Shown here piece after piece: positions 17,984-25,969 of a DNA stretch of 64,000 nucleotides; positions within the stretch are counted from its first letter, which is position 1, and each line of letters begins with the position of its first letter. Under the pieces are notes generated by a model that did no database searches, was not told the origin of the DNA, and saw only the letters and a program-made list of their open reading frames with translations. Position numbers and translations under genes: made by a program. This DNA is from Hydrogenophaga pseudoflava NBRC 102511 (GTDB lineage: Bacteria; Pseudomonadota; Gammaproteobacteria; Burkholderiales; Burkholderiaceae_C): positions 96,672 to 160,671 of the forward strand of contig NZ_BCWQ01000014.1 of assembly GCF_001592285.1 (NCBI RefSeq). The letters are read 5' to 3'.

Positions 17984-19582
17984 TCAGTGGCGGAAGTGGC
18001 GCACCCCCGTGAACACCATCGCCACACCGCGCTCATTCGCCGCATCAATGACCTCCTGATCGCGCATCGAACCGCCCGGCTGAGCCACGCAGGTCGCGCC
18101 CGCGTCCACCACCACGTCCAGACCGTCGCGGAACGGGAAGAAGGCGTCGCTCGCGACGACCGTGCCTTGCAGGCTCAGCTTCGCAGCCTCTGCCTTGATG
18201 CTGGCGATGCGGGCGGAATCGAGGCGGCTCATCTGGCCCGCGCCCACGCCCATGGTCATGCCGTTCTTGCAGAACACGATGGCATTGGACTTCACGTACT
18301 TCGCCACCTTCCAGGCGAACAGCAGGTCCTGCAGCTCTTCGGACGTGGGCTGCTTGACTGTGACCACCTTGAGGTCGGCCAGCGCCAGCTCGTGGTTGTC
18401 CGCGGTCTGCAGCAGCAGGCCCGAACCCACGCGCTTGGCGTCCATGGCGTTGCGGCCCTGGTCCCAGGCGCTGGCGCCGCCCTTGGGCATGGCGATCTTC
18501 ATCAGGCGCACATTGACCTTGGGCTTGAAGATCTCCAGCGCTTCGGCCGTGAAGTCGGGTGCCATCAGCACCTCGACGAACTGCTTGACCACAGCCTCGG
18601 CCGCGGCCTTGTCCACCGTGCGGTTGAAGGCGATGATGCCGCCGAAGGCGCTGGTCGGGTCGGTCTGGAAGGCCTTGGCGTAGGCCTCGTGCGCATCCTT
18701 GCCGACGGCCACGCCGCAGGGGTTGGCGTGCTTGACGATCACGCAGGCCGGTGCCTCGAAGCTCTTGACGCATTCCCAGGCGGCGTCGGCATCGGCGATG
18801 TTGTTGTAGGACAGTTCCTTGCCCTGCAATTGAACGCCGGTGACCAGCGAGCCGGGGGCCGGGTACAGGTCGCGGTACAGCGCGGCCTGCTGGTGGCTGT
18901 TCTCGCCGTAGCGCAGGTCCTGCACCTTGATGAACTGGCCGTTGGACTGGCCGGGGAACAGGTTGCGCGCCGGCACATAGCTTTCGGCCAGCTTCTCTTC
19001 TTCAAACGTCACCGACGACAGGTAGTCGCTGATGGCACCGTCGTACTGGGCGATGCGGTTGAAAGCCGCGACCGACAGCGCGAAGCGCAGCTTGTCGGAG
19101 AGCTTGCCAGCAGCCTTGAGTTCGGCGATCACGGCCTCGTACTGGCCGGCGTCGGTGACCACGCCCACGTCCTTCCAGTTCTTGGCGGCGCTGCGCACCA
19201 TGGCCGGGCCGCCGATGTCGATGTTCTCGATCGCGTCGGCCAGGGTGCAGCCGGCCTTGGCCACGGTGGCCTCGAACGGGTAGAGGTTGACCACCAGCAG
19301 GTCGATGGTCTCGATGCCTTGCTCCTTCAGCGCGGCCATGTGCTCGGGCAGCTCACGCCGGGCCAGCAGGCCGCCGTGCACCTTGGGGTGCAGGGTCTTG
19401 ACGCGGCCGTCCAGCATTTCGGGGAAGTTCGTGACCTCGGCCACTTCGGTGACGGGCAGGCCCTTGTCGGACAGCAGCTTGGCCGTGCCGCCGGTGGAGA
19501 GAAGGGTCACGCCGAGGCTGTGAAGGGCCTGGGCAAATTCGACGATGCCGGTCTTGTCGGAGACGGAGAGAAGTGCGCGCAT
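17984..19582 (-). CDS. purH: Bifunctional AICAR transformylase/IMP cyclohydrolase
   Basis: This 532-aa enzyme catalyses the last two steps of IMP synthesis: formylation of AICAR with 10-formyl-THF, then ring closure. The N-terminal cyclohydrolase domain has [46 protein letters not shown] and [16 protein letters not shown]. The transformylase domain has [42 protein letters not shown] and, near the C-terminus, [39 protein letters not shown]. Length is normal. It lies 37 bp downstream of fis in a dusB-fis-purH unit that is common in betaproteobacteria. Confidence 0.97.
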   Translation of the reverse strand: MRALLSVSDKTGIVEFAQALHSLGVTLLSTGGTAKLLSDKGLPVTEVAEVTNFPEMLDGRVKTLHPKVHGGLLARRELPEHMAALKEQGIETIDLLVVNLYPFEATVAKAGCTLADAIENIDIGGPAMVRSAAKNWKDVGVVTDAGQYEAVIAELKAAGKLSDKLRFALSVAAFNRIAQYDGAISDYLSSVTFEEEKLAESYVPARNLFPGQSNGQFIKVQDLRYGENSHQQAALYRDLYPAPGSLVTGVQLQGKELSYNNIADADAAWECVKSFEAPACVIVKHANPCGVAVGKDAHEAYAKAFQTDPTSAFGGIIAFNRTVDKAAAEAVVKQFVEVLMAPDFTAEALEIFKPKVNVRLMKIAMPKGGASAWDQGRNAMDAKRVGSGLLLQTADNHELALADLKVVTVKQPTSEELQDLLFAWKVAKYVKSNAIVFCKNGMTMGVGAGQMSRLDSARIASIKAEAAKLSLQGTVVASDAFFPFRDGLDVVVDAGATCVAQPGGSMRDQEVIDAANERGVAMVFTGVRHFRH

Positions 19583-19619
19583 GGGGTGGGGTCGGGAAGT
19601 TTGAAAAACGGGGGATCGT

Positions 19620-19856
19620 TCAGTCGATCAGCTTGTGTTCGAGCAGCTTCTTGCGCAGCGTGTTGCGATTGAGCCCCAGCCATTGCGCGGCGCGCGACTG
19701 GTTGTTCTGCGACTGCTGCATCACGACTTCGAGCAAGGGCTTCTCGACCGCCTTGACCAGCATGTCGTGCAGGCCGGCCGGGTCGGTGCCGTCGAGGTCG
19801 CGGAAATAGCTTTCGATGCTGGCACGCACACAGTCGTGCAGGTTGTGGTTGCTCAT
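19620..19856 (-). CDS. fis: Fis family nucleoid-associated regulator
   Basis: This 78-aa DNA-binding protein ends in a helix-turn-helix, [28 protein letters not shown], that is diagnostic of Fis. It is shorter than enterobacterial Fis (98 aa), as usual in betaproteobacteria. The ATG at 19856 overlaps the dusB stop by 4 bp (ATGA), so it is translationally coupled to dusB; dusB-fis is an operon in many proteobacteria. A much longer upstream open frame through dusB in this register is a shadow. Expected roles are DNA bending, growth-phase control of stable RNA promoters and nucleoid structure. Confidence 0.95.
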   Translation of the reverse strand: MSNHNLHDCVRASIESYFRDLDGTDPAGLHDMLVKAVEKPLLEVVMQQSQNNQSRAAQWLGLNRNTLRKKLLEHKLID

Positions 19857-20893
19857 GCTGCCAGTTTCCAGTCTTCTCGGGTGTGGTTGTCTTCTTGCTG
19901 GCCGGCCATGGCCCAGGCGTCCAGGCTGTCGCGCACGCAGTCCAGCTGCGCCTGGGCGGTCGTGAGCACGTTGACGCGCTGGCGGAACGTCGCGGCCTCG
20001 CCCGCGGGCAGGGGCAGCGCCTGGGCATACCAGCCCAGGTGCTTGCGCGCGCTGCGCACGCCGGTGTACTCGCCGTACAGGCTGTAGTGATCTTCCAGGT
20101 GATCGAGCAGCCAGGCCTTGACTTCCATCAGGTCGGGCGCCGGCAGCTCCTGGCCGGTCGCCAGGAAGTGCGCAATCTCGCGGAAGATCCAGGGCCGGCC
20201 CTGGGCCGCGCGGCCGATCATGATCGCGTCGGCGCCGGTGTGGCGCAACACCTCGACCGCCTTGTGCGGGCTGTCGATGTCGCCGTTGGCGACCACGGGA
20301 ATGCGCACCGTGCGCTTGATCGCGGCCACGGTGTCGTGTTCGGCCAGGCCACGATAGCCCTGCTCGCGTGTGCGGCCGTGCACCGTCAGCATCTGCACGC
20401 CCGCGGCTTCGGCGGCCTTCGCGATCACGGGCGCGTTCTTCACGTCGGCGCACCAGCCGGTGCGCATCTTGAGCGTGACCGGCACGCCGTGCGGCGCGGC
20501 CGCCTCGACCACCGCCTCGACGATCTGCAGTGCCAGCACCTCGTCCTGCATCAGGGCCGAGCCGGCCCACTTGTTGCAGACCTTCTTGGCCGGGCAGCCC
20601 ATGTTGATGTCGATGATCTGCGCGCCGCGGTCGATGTTGTAGCGCGCGGCGTCGGCCATCATCTGCGCGTCGGTGCCGGCGATCTGCACCGCGATGGGGC
20701 CGGGCTCGCCGCTGTGGTCGGCGCGGCGCGAGGTCTTGAGACTGTCCTGCAGATCGGGCCGGCTGGTGACCATCTCGCTGACCGCATACCCTGCACCCAG
20801 CCGCTTGCACAGTTTGCGGAACGGCCGGTCCGTCACCCCCGCCATGGGCGCAACGAACAGGGCATTCGGCAGGGTGTACGGACCCAGTTGCAT
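19853..20893 (-). CDS. dusB: tRNA-dihydrouridine synthase B
   Basis: This 346-aa FMN enzyme reduces uridine to dihydrouridine in tRNA D-loops using NADPH. The TIM-barrel starts with FVAPMAGVTDRPFRKLCKRLG, with EMVTS and VQIAGTDAQMMADAA following. The catalytic cysteine is C100 in INMGCPAKKVCNKWAGSALM. FMN-binding parts are LKMRTGW, TVHGRTREQGYRG, VVANGDIDSPHKAVEVL and DAIMIGRAAQGRPWIF. Length is normal for DusB. It is first of the dusB-fis-purH unit and diverges from the yqaA-like gene across about 140 bp. Confidence 0.96.
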   Translation of the reverse strand: MQLGPYTLPNALFVAPMAGVTDRPFRKLCKRLGAGYAVSEMVTSRPDLQDSLKTSRRADHSGEPGPIAVQIAGTDAQMMADAARYNIDRGAQIIDINMGCPAKKVCNKWAGSALMQDEVLALQIVEAVVEAAAPHGVPVTLKMRTGWCADVKNAPVIAKAAEAAGVQMLTVHGRTREQGYRGLAEHDTVAAIKRTVRIPVVANGDIDSPHKAVEVLRHTGADAIMIGRAAQGRPWIFREIAHFLATGQELPAPDLMEVKAWLLDHLEDHYSLYGEYTGVRSARKHLGWYAQALPLPAGEAATFRQRVNVLTTAQAQLDCVRDSLDAWAMAGQQEDNHTREDWKLAA

Positions 20894-21036
20894 GGCGATG
20901 GGAGAATGGTCTGGAGGGTGGGTGTCGCGGCGAAGGCGGCGTCGCCCGCGCGAAGGGGATGCGCATTGTATCTGCCTGTTTTTTCAGCAGACGATATCCC
21001 GACCACCGGTTGCACCTTGATACCCACACCCCGCAC

Positions 21037-21519
21037 ATGTCCGACTGGCTGAGTTCCCTGTTGCACTGGCTGGCCATGCCCGAGGCCGGCCTGGGCGCCC
21101 TGCTGGTGGTGTCCTTCGTGTCGGCCACGCTGCTGCCGGTCGGTTCGGAAGCCGCCTTGTTCGGCCTGCTCAAGCTCAACCCGGAGCTGTTCTGGCCGGC
21201 CATCGCGGTGGCCACGGTGGGCAACACCGCAGGCGGCGCGCTCAACTGGTTCATCGGCGCCGGCGCCCACCGGGTGGTCGACCGGGCGCGCCACAAGTCC
21301 ACCGAACTGCACGCGCTGGACTGGCTGCAGCGCTTCGGCCCCAAGGCCTGCGTGATGGCCTGGCTGCCAGTGATCGGCGACCCGCTGTGCGCGGTGGCGG
21401 GCTGGCTGCGCTTTCCGTTCTGGCCTTGTGTCGCGTGGATGGCCGTGGGCAAGCTGCTGCGCTACATCGTGCTCACGGCCTTGCTGCTGTGGGTGTTCCC
21501 GGGGGGACTGTCGTTCTGA
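21037..21519 (+). CDS. yqaA: YqaA/DedA-like inner-membrane protein
   Basis: This 160-aa protein starts at the ATG at 21037 (MSDWLSSLLHWLAMPEAGLG); 26 upstream in-frame codons look non-coding. It has four hydrophobic segments and family landmarks: SFVSATLLPVGSEAALFGLL, VGNTAGGALNWFIGAGA, RFGPKACVMAWLPVIGDPLCAVAGWLR and MAVGKLLRYIVL. These fit the YqaA subgroup of the DedA/SNARE-associated superfamily, in which the F-x-P-x-GD region is proposed to act in lipid carrier or proton-coupled transport. The precise substrate is unknown. It is 33 bp upstream of the MFS gene on the same strand. Confidence 0.86.
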   Translation: MSDWLSSLLHWLAMPEAGLGALLVVSFVSATLLPVGSEAALFGLLKLNPELFWPAIAVATVGNTAGGALNWFIGAGAHRVVDRARHKSTELHALDWLQRFGPKACVMAWLPVIGDPLCAVAGWLRFPFWPCVAWMAVGKLLRYIVLTALLLWVFPGGLSF

Positions 21520-21552
21520 CCGACAGCCCCACCCGCCCGCGATACTGCACCG

Positions 21553-22725
21553 ATGTCCACCCCGTCTCACCATGCGCGCCCGCCGTCCGCCCTCTGGGCG
21601 CTGATGACCGGCAACTTCGTGATCGGCACCGGCGTGATGGCGGTGCCGGGCACCCTGACCGACATCAGCCAGTCGCTGAACGTGTCGATCCCTCAGGCCG
21701 GCCAGCTGATCACCGCGGCGGCCATCATGATGGGCCTGGGCGCACCGCTGTTCGCCACCCTGGTCGCCGGCTGGGACCGGCGCCGCCTGCTCACCCTGAC
21801 CCTGCTCTGGTACGCGCTGCTGATGGGACTGAGCGCCCTCGCTCCCGGCTACCTGAGTCTGCTGCCGCTGCGCGTGCTGGCGGTGGTGGCGCCAGCCGTC
21901 TTCACCCCGCAGGCGGCCGCCTGCATCGGCCTGCTGGTGCCCGAGGCGCAGCGCGGGCGCGCCATTTCCTTCGTGTTCCTGGGATGGTCGGTGGCCTCGG
22001 TGCTGGGCATGCCGCTGTCGGCCTGGATCGGCGGCGTGCTGGGCTGGCGCTGGGCATTCGCGCTGGTCGCGGTGCTGGCCGTCGGCAGCGCCGCCTGGGT
22101 CTGGCGCGCCATGCCCGACGGCGTGCGGCCGGCGGCCCTGTCACGGGCCGCCTGGGGCCAGACGCTGGGGTCGGCGCCGCTGGTGCTGGCGCTGGGTGTC
22201 ACCCTGCTGTCCGCGTTCGGACAGTTCATCCTGTTCGCGTACTTCGCGCCCTATCTGCAGCAGACGCTGTCGGCCAGCGCTGCGGTGCTCTCGATGCTGT
22301 TCCTGTGGTTCGGTGCCTTCGGCCTGTTCGGCAACATCGCGCTCACCCGCTGGGTCGACCGGCTGGGCGCTCCGCGTGCCGTCCAGATTTCCCTGCTGCT
22401 GATGGCCACCAGCCTCATGTTCTGGCCCCTCGGTCATGCGGGGCTGGTGGCGCAGGCCCTGGTGATGGTGCCCTGGGCGCTGGGCTGCTTCGCCAGCAAC
22501 TCGGCCCAGCAGGCGCGCCTGGTGCACTTGTCTCCAGTGCTGGCGCCGGCGTCCGTGGCGCTCAACACCTCGGCGATATACGCCGGCCAGGGACTGGGCG
22601 CCGCGCTGGGCGGCGCGCTGATTGCGCAAGGCCACATGCTGCGGCTGCACTGGGTCGGGCTGGCGCTGATGCTGCTGGCCATGGGCCTGAGCGCTCGCGC
22701 CTCGAAGGCTCAGAAGCGTTCGTAA
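21553..22725 (+). CDS. MFS transporter, DHA1-like drug/sugar efflux family
   Basis: The product is 390 aa with twelve hydrophobic stretches. After a short cytoplasmic lead it reads LWALMTGNFVIGTGVMAVPGTL, then SQSLNVSIPQAGQLITAAAIMMGLGAPLF. The loop between helices 2 and 3 (GWDRRRLLTL) and RVLAVVAPAVFTPQAAACIGLLVPEAQRGRAISFVFLGWSVASVLGMPLSAWIG match the AraJ/YdhP-type DHA1 family. The transported compound cannot be read from sequence. Its 3' end overlaps the convergent pseudouridine-synthase homologue by 16 bp (22710-22725). Confidence 0.9.
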   Translation: MSTPSHHARPPSALWALMTGNFVIGTGVMAVPGTLTDISQSLNVSIPQAGQLITAAAIMMGLGAPLFATLVAGWDRRRLLTLTLLWYALLMGLSALAPGYLSLLPLRVLAVVAPAVFTPQAAACIGLLVPEAQRGRAISFVFLGWSVASVLGMPLSAWIGGVLGWRWAFALVAVLAVGSAAWVWRAMPDGVRPAALSRAAWGQTLGSAPLVLALGVTLLSAFGQFILFAYFAPYLQQTLSASAAVLSMLFLWFGAFGLFGNIALTRWVDRLGAPRAVQISLLLMATSLMFWPLGHAGLVAQALVMVPWALGCFASNSAQQARLVHLSPVLAPASVALNTSAIYAGQGLGAALGGALIAQGHMLRLHWVGLALMLLAMGLSARASKAQKRS

Positions 22726-23483
22726 GGCATCAGGTAGCGCCACTGCCCCACCGGCAGCCCGGCCAGGGCGATGCGGCCCAGCCGCAGACGCCGCAAGCCG
22801 GTGAGCTGCAGGCCGGCGCGTTCGCACAGGTGTGGAACCTGTCCGGGCCGGTTGCCCTTGATCGCCAGCCGCAGCCGAAACTCGCTCTGCCAGCTGGCGC
22901 GCGCCGTCGGCACCGCCCAGCCGTCGAAGAACGCGGGCTTGCCCAGCGACCGGAGCACCTCGTCGCGCCGCGCCTCGTCTTCCAGCGCCGGATCGGCCGC
23001 CACCTCGGCCAGCCATTCGTGCTCCAGCTGGGTGGCGTCGTCGGTCATCTTGCGCGCCACGCCGGGGTTCTGGGTGAACACCATCAGGCCGCTGGCCAGC
23101 TCGCCCAGTGGCGCCACCGCCAGCAGCTTGTGGCGGTGCGCCTTGAGCGGGCGCACGCCCGAACGGTCGCCGGCAAAGCGCAGCTCCGGGGTGAACCAGC
23201 GCGCAGCGATGTCGTCGGGGAGAAGCGGTGCCTCGGGCAGGACATGCCCCGCCGGCTTGTGCCAGATCAGCGTCACAGAGGCCAGCGATTCGAGCTTGGC
23301 CTTCGGATCGAGGGTGACCACCTGTTCGTCACGCACCCGCTCCATGGGTTCTTCAACCACCACGCCATCGACCCGCACCCAGCCGCCGGCGATGTAACGC
23401 TCGGCGTCGCCGCGCGAGCAGGGCAGCTGCGCGGCCAGGCGTTTGGCCAGGCGTTGCGGTTCGGGCCGGCCGGTGTCGGACAT
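22710..23483 (-). CDS. RluF/RsuA-family pseudouridine synthase homologue lacking the catalytic Asp
   Basis: This 257-aa protein starts at the ATG at 23483 (MSDTGRPEPQRLAKRLAAQL), 8 bp after the ychF stop. The N-terminus is an S4 RNA-binding domain (RGDAERYIAGGWVRVDGVVV). The synthase core follows with LIWHKPAGHVL, RPLKAHRHKLLAVAPLGELASGLMVF and EHEWLAEVAA. In this family the catalytic Asp is in an R/P-L-D-x-x-(S/T/A)-x-GL motif; here the aligned residue is Gly (codon GGC, 23103-23105), one base away from GAC. The rest of the fold looks intact and the gene is full length, so it is either an inactive RNA-binding relative or a lineage-specific change. Substrate RNA is unknown. Confidence 0.83.
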   Translation of the reverse strand: MSDTGRPEPQRLAKRLAAQLPCSRGDAERYIAGGWVRVDGVVVEEPMERVRDEQVVTLDPKAKLESLASVTLIWHKPAGHVLPEAPLLPDDIAARWFTPELRFAGDRSGVRPLKAHRHKLLAVAPLGELASGLMVFTQNPGVARKMTDDATQLEHEWLAEVAADPALEDEARRDEVLRSLGKPAFFDGWAVPTARASWQSEFRLRLAIKGNRPGQVPHLCERAGLQLTGLRRLRLGRIALAGLPVGQWRYLMPYERF

Positions 23484-23491
23484 GTCAGAGA

Positions 23492-24583
23492 TTAGGACGA
23501 GAACAGGAAGTTCATCACGTCGCCGTCCTTGACGACGTAGTCCTTGCCCTCGGCGCGCATCTTGCCGGCATCCTTCGCGCCCTGCTCGCCCTTGTAGGCG
23601 ATGAAGTCGTCGAAGGCAATGGTCTGGGCGCGGATGTAGCCCTTCTCGAAGTCGGTGTGGATCACGCCGGCCGCCTGCGGGCCGGTGTCGCCGACGTGGA
23701 TGGTCCAGGCGCGCACTTCCTTCACGCCGGCGGTGAAGTAGGTCTGCAGGCCCAGCAGCTTGTAGGCGGCGCGGATCAGGCGGTTCAGGCCCGGCTCGTC
23801 CTGGCCCAGTTCCTTGAGGAATTCCAGCCGGTCGGCGTCGTCCATCTCGGAGAGTTCGGCCTCGATCTTGGCGCAGATGGCGACCACGGGCGCGTTCTGC
23901 TTCTCGGCGAAGGCCTTGAGGCGGTCCAGGAAGGGGTTGTTCTCGAAACCGTCCTCCGACACGTTGGCCACGAACATGGCCGGCTTGGCGGTGATCAGGA
24001 AGAACTGCTTGAGCTGGGCGCGCTCTTCCTTGCTGAAGTCGATGGTGCGCACCGGCTGGGTGTCGTTGAGTGCGGTCTGGCACTTCTCAAGGATGGCCAG
24101 CTGCTTGATGGCCTCCTTGTCCCCGGCGCGCGCCACCTTGCTGATGCGGTGGATGGCTTTCTCCACCGAAGCCAGGTCGGCCAGGCAGAGCTCGGTCTGG
24201 ATGACCTCGATATCGGCGATCGGGTCGACCTTGTTGGCGACGTGGATCACGTTCGGGTCTTCGAAGCAGCGCACCACGTTGACGATGGCGTCGGTCTCGC
24301 GGATGTGGGCCAGGAACTTGTTGCCCAGGCCTTCGCCGGTGCTGGCACCGGCCACCAGGCCGGCGATGTCCACGAACTCCACGATGGCCGGCACCACGCG
24401 CTCGGGCTGGACGATCTCGGCCAGCTGGGCCAGGCGCGGATCGGGCACTTCCACCACGCCGGTGTTGGGCTCGATGGTGCAGAAGGGGTAGTTTTCAGCG
24501 GCGATGCCGGCCTTGGTCAGGGCGTTGAAAAGAGTGGACTTGCCGACGTTGGGCAGGCCGACGATGCCGCATTGGAGACTCAT
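23492..24583 (-). CDS. ychF: Redox-regulated ATPase YchF (Obg family)
   Basis: This 363-aa TRAFAC-class P-loop protein prefers ATP over GTP and associates with ribosomes and stress responses. Motifs: G1 [18 protein letters not shown] near the N-terminus, YPFCTIEPN (switch I region), [20 protein letters not shown] (G3) and FVANVSEDG, which replaces the NKxD motif and is typical of YchF. The C-terminal TGS domain contains [15 protein letters not shown] and [24 protein letters not shown], ending in a [16 protein letters not shown] element. Length is normal. The downstream same-strand pseudouridine-synthase homologue is 8 bp away, so cotranscription is likely. Confidence 0.97.
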   Translation of the reverse strand: MSLQCGIVGLPNVGKSTLFNALTKAGIAAENYPFCTIEPNTGVVEVPDPRLAQLAEIVQPERVVPAIVEFVDIAGLVAGASTGEGLGNKFLAHIRETDAIVNVVRCFEDPNVIHVANKVDPIADIEVIQTELCLADLASVEKAIHRISKVARAGDKEAIKQLAILEKCQTALNDTQPVRTIDFSKEERAQLKQFFLITAKPAMFVANVSEDGFENNPFLDRLKAFAEKQNAPVVAICAKIEAELSEMDDADRLEFLKELGQDEPGLNRLIRAAYKLLGLQTYFTAGVKEVRAWTIHVGDTGPQAAGVIHTDFEKGYIRAQTIAFDDFIAYKGEQGAKDAGKMRAEGKDYVVKDGDVMNFLFSS

Positions 24584-24649
24584 GGAATACCTCGAAAAAT
24601 CAACCCGAAAGTGTAAGCGACGGGCCTGAAACGGTTAATCTGGACGCCC

Positions 24650-25363
24650 ATGGCCATCCCCGCAACGTCCCCCTTGCCACACCACCCGCCACCCCCGCGC
24701 ATCGGCGCGGTGCTGCTGGCGGCTGGGTCGGCCTCGCGCATGGGCCACCAACCCAAGTGCCTGCTGGAACTGGACGGGGTGCCGCTGATCCGGCGCCTGC
24801 TGACCGCGCTTTCGGGCGCGGGTGCGGACGAGCTGGTGGTAGTGCTGGGCCACTACGCCGACCGCATCGAACCGGTGGTACGCGACTTCCCGGTCACGCT
24901 GGCGCACAACCCCGACCCGGACGCAGGCCAGATCTCGTCGCTGCGGCTGGGCCTGCAGGCGCTGCCCGGCCAGATCGACGCCGTGCTGGTGGCCCTGGCC
25001 GACCAGCCCCTGATCCATTCGCAGGACATCCGCGACCTGATCGGCGCCTACCGGATGCGGCCCGCCGACACCGAGGTCGTGCAGCCCACGGTGGACGGCC
25101 TGCCCGGCAACCCGGTGGTGTTCAGCCAGACAGTGCGCGAACAGATCCTGGCCAGCGAGGCGCGCGTGGGCTGCAGGCAATGGCAGCAGGCCCACCCGCA
25201 GGCCGTGCACCGCTGGGCCACCACCAACACGCGCTACCGGACCGACGTGGACAGCCCGGACGACATCGAGTCGCTGGCCGCGCGCACCGGCCAGCGACTG
25301 CGCTGGCCAGCCGGTCCGCTGGTCGAAGCACCGTTGCCAACCCGGCACCCCACCGCCTCATAG
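24650..25363 (+). CDS. mocA: MocA/MobA-like nucleotidyltransferase (molybdenum cofactor cytidylyltransferase family)
   Basis: This 237-aa protein has the NTP-transferase signature IGAVLLAAGSASRMGHQPKCLLELDGVPLIRR near residues 17-48 and the metal-binding ADQPLI motif (about 122). These fit the MocA/CoxC/PucB group that loads CMP onto molybdopterin for xanthine-oxidase-type enzymes. The context agrees: the iorA-like and iorB-like molybdo-hydroxylase genes begin 135 bp downstream on the same strand. The first 15 residues are Pro/His-rich and may be over-extended, although the ATG at 24650 is the first available. MobA-type guanylyltransferase activity is less likely. Confidence 0.87.
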   Translation: MAIPATSPLPHHPPPPRIGAVLLAAGSASRMGHQPKCLLELDGVPLIRRLLTALSGAGADELVVVLGHYADRIEPVVRDFPVTLAHNPDPDAGQISSLRLGLQALPGQIDAVLVALADQPLIHSQDIRDLIGAYRMRPADTEVVQPTVDGLPGNPVVFSQTVREQILASEARVGCRQWQQAHPQAVHRWATTNTRYRTDVDSPDDIESLAARTGQRLRWPAGPLVEAPLPTRHPTAS

Positions 25364-25498
25364 GCAGCCTCGGCATCCATGTGATCCGCTCCGCCCTGGA
25401 GCGGCCTTCTGCGTCGGCGCGGGCGTGGCGCGATTGTTCAAGACCGCACCGGCCTGTGTGCGGCACATTGCACGCGTGTTCACCACGCGGAGACCCTC

Positions 25499-25969
25499 AT
25501 GCAGATCCAGGTCAACCACAGCGTCCGGGAGGTCCCGCCCGACTGGCAGGACGAAAGCTTGCTGGTGGTGCTGCGCGAGGCGCTGGGCCTCACCGGCACC
25601 CGGTTCGGCTGCGGCGCGGGCCAGTGCGGCGCCTGCACGGTGCTGATCGACGGCCAGCCGCGACGCGCCTGCCTCACGCCGGTGGTGGCGGTGGGTGCCT
25701 CCCGCGTGGAGACCATCGAAGGCCTGGCAGCCTCGGACGGTGACCTGCACCCGGTGCAGCAGGCCTGGCTGGACCAGGCCACGCCGCAGTGCGGCTACTG
25801 CCAGTCGGGGCAGATCATGGCCACCGTGGCGCTGCTGCGGCAGCGCCCTTCGCCGAACGCGGCGGACATCGACGCGGCCCTGTCCGGCAACCTCTGCCGC
25901 TGCGGCACCCAGCAGCGCATCCGGGCCTCGGTGCAGCGCGCCGCGCAGACCCTGCGGGGTGGGCAATGA
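25499..25969 (+). CDS. iorA: [2Fe-2S] subunit of molybdo-hydroxylase (IorA-like)
   Basis: This 156-aa electron-transfer subunit of a xanthine-oxidase-family enzyme has two clusters. The plant-ferredoxin-type site is FGCGAGQCGACTVLIDG with C38, C43 and C46 plus a later Cys about residue 58 (RRACLT). The C-terminal helical site is QCGYCQSGQ and NLCRCGTQQRI. The ATG at 25499 has GGAG six bases upstream. Its stop overlaps the iorB-like start by 4 bp. Two-subunit enzymes of this kind, lacking a separate FAD subunit, include isoquinoline 1-oxidoreductase and several membrane-linked aldehyde dehydrogenases; the substrate here is unknown. Confidence 0.93.
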   Translation: MQIQVNHSVREVPPDWQDESLLVVLREALGLTGTRFGCGAGQCGACTVLIDGQPRRACLTPVVAVGASRVETIEGLAASDGDLHPVQQAWLDQATPQCGYCQSGQIMATVALLRQRPSPNAADIDAALSGNLCRCGTQQRIRASVQRAAQTLRGGQ

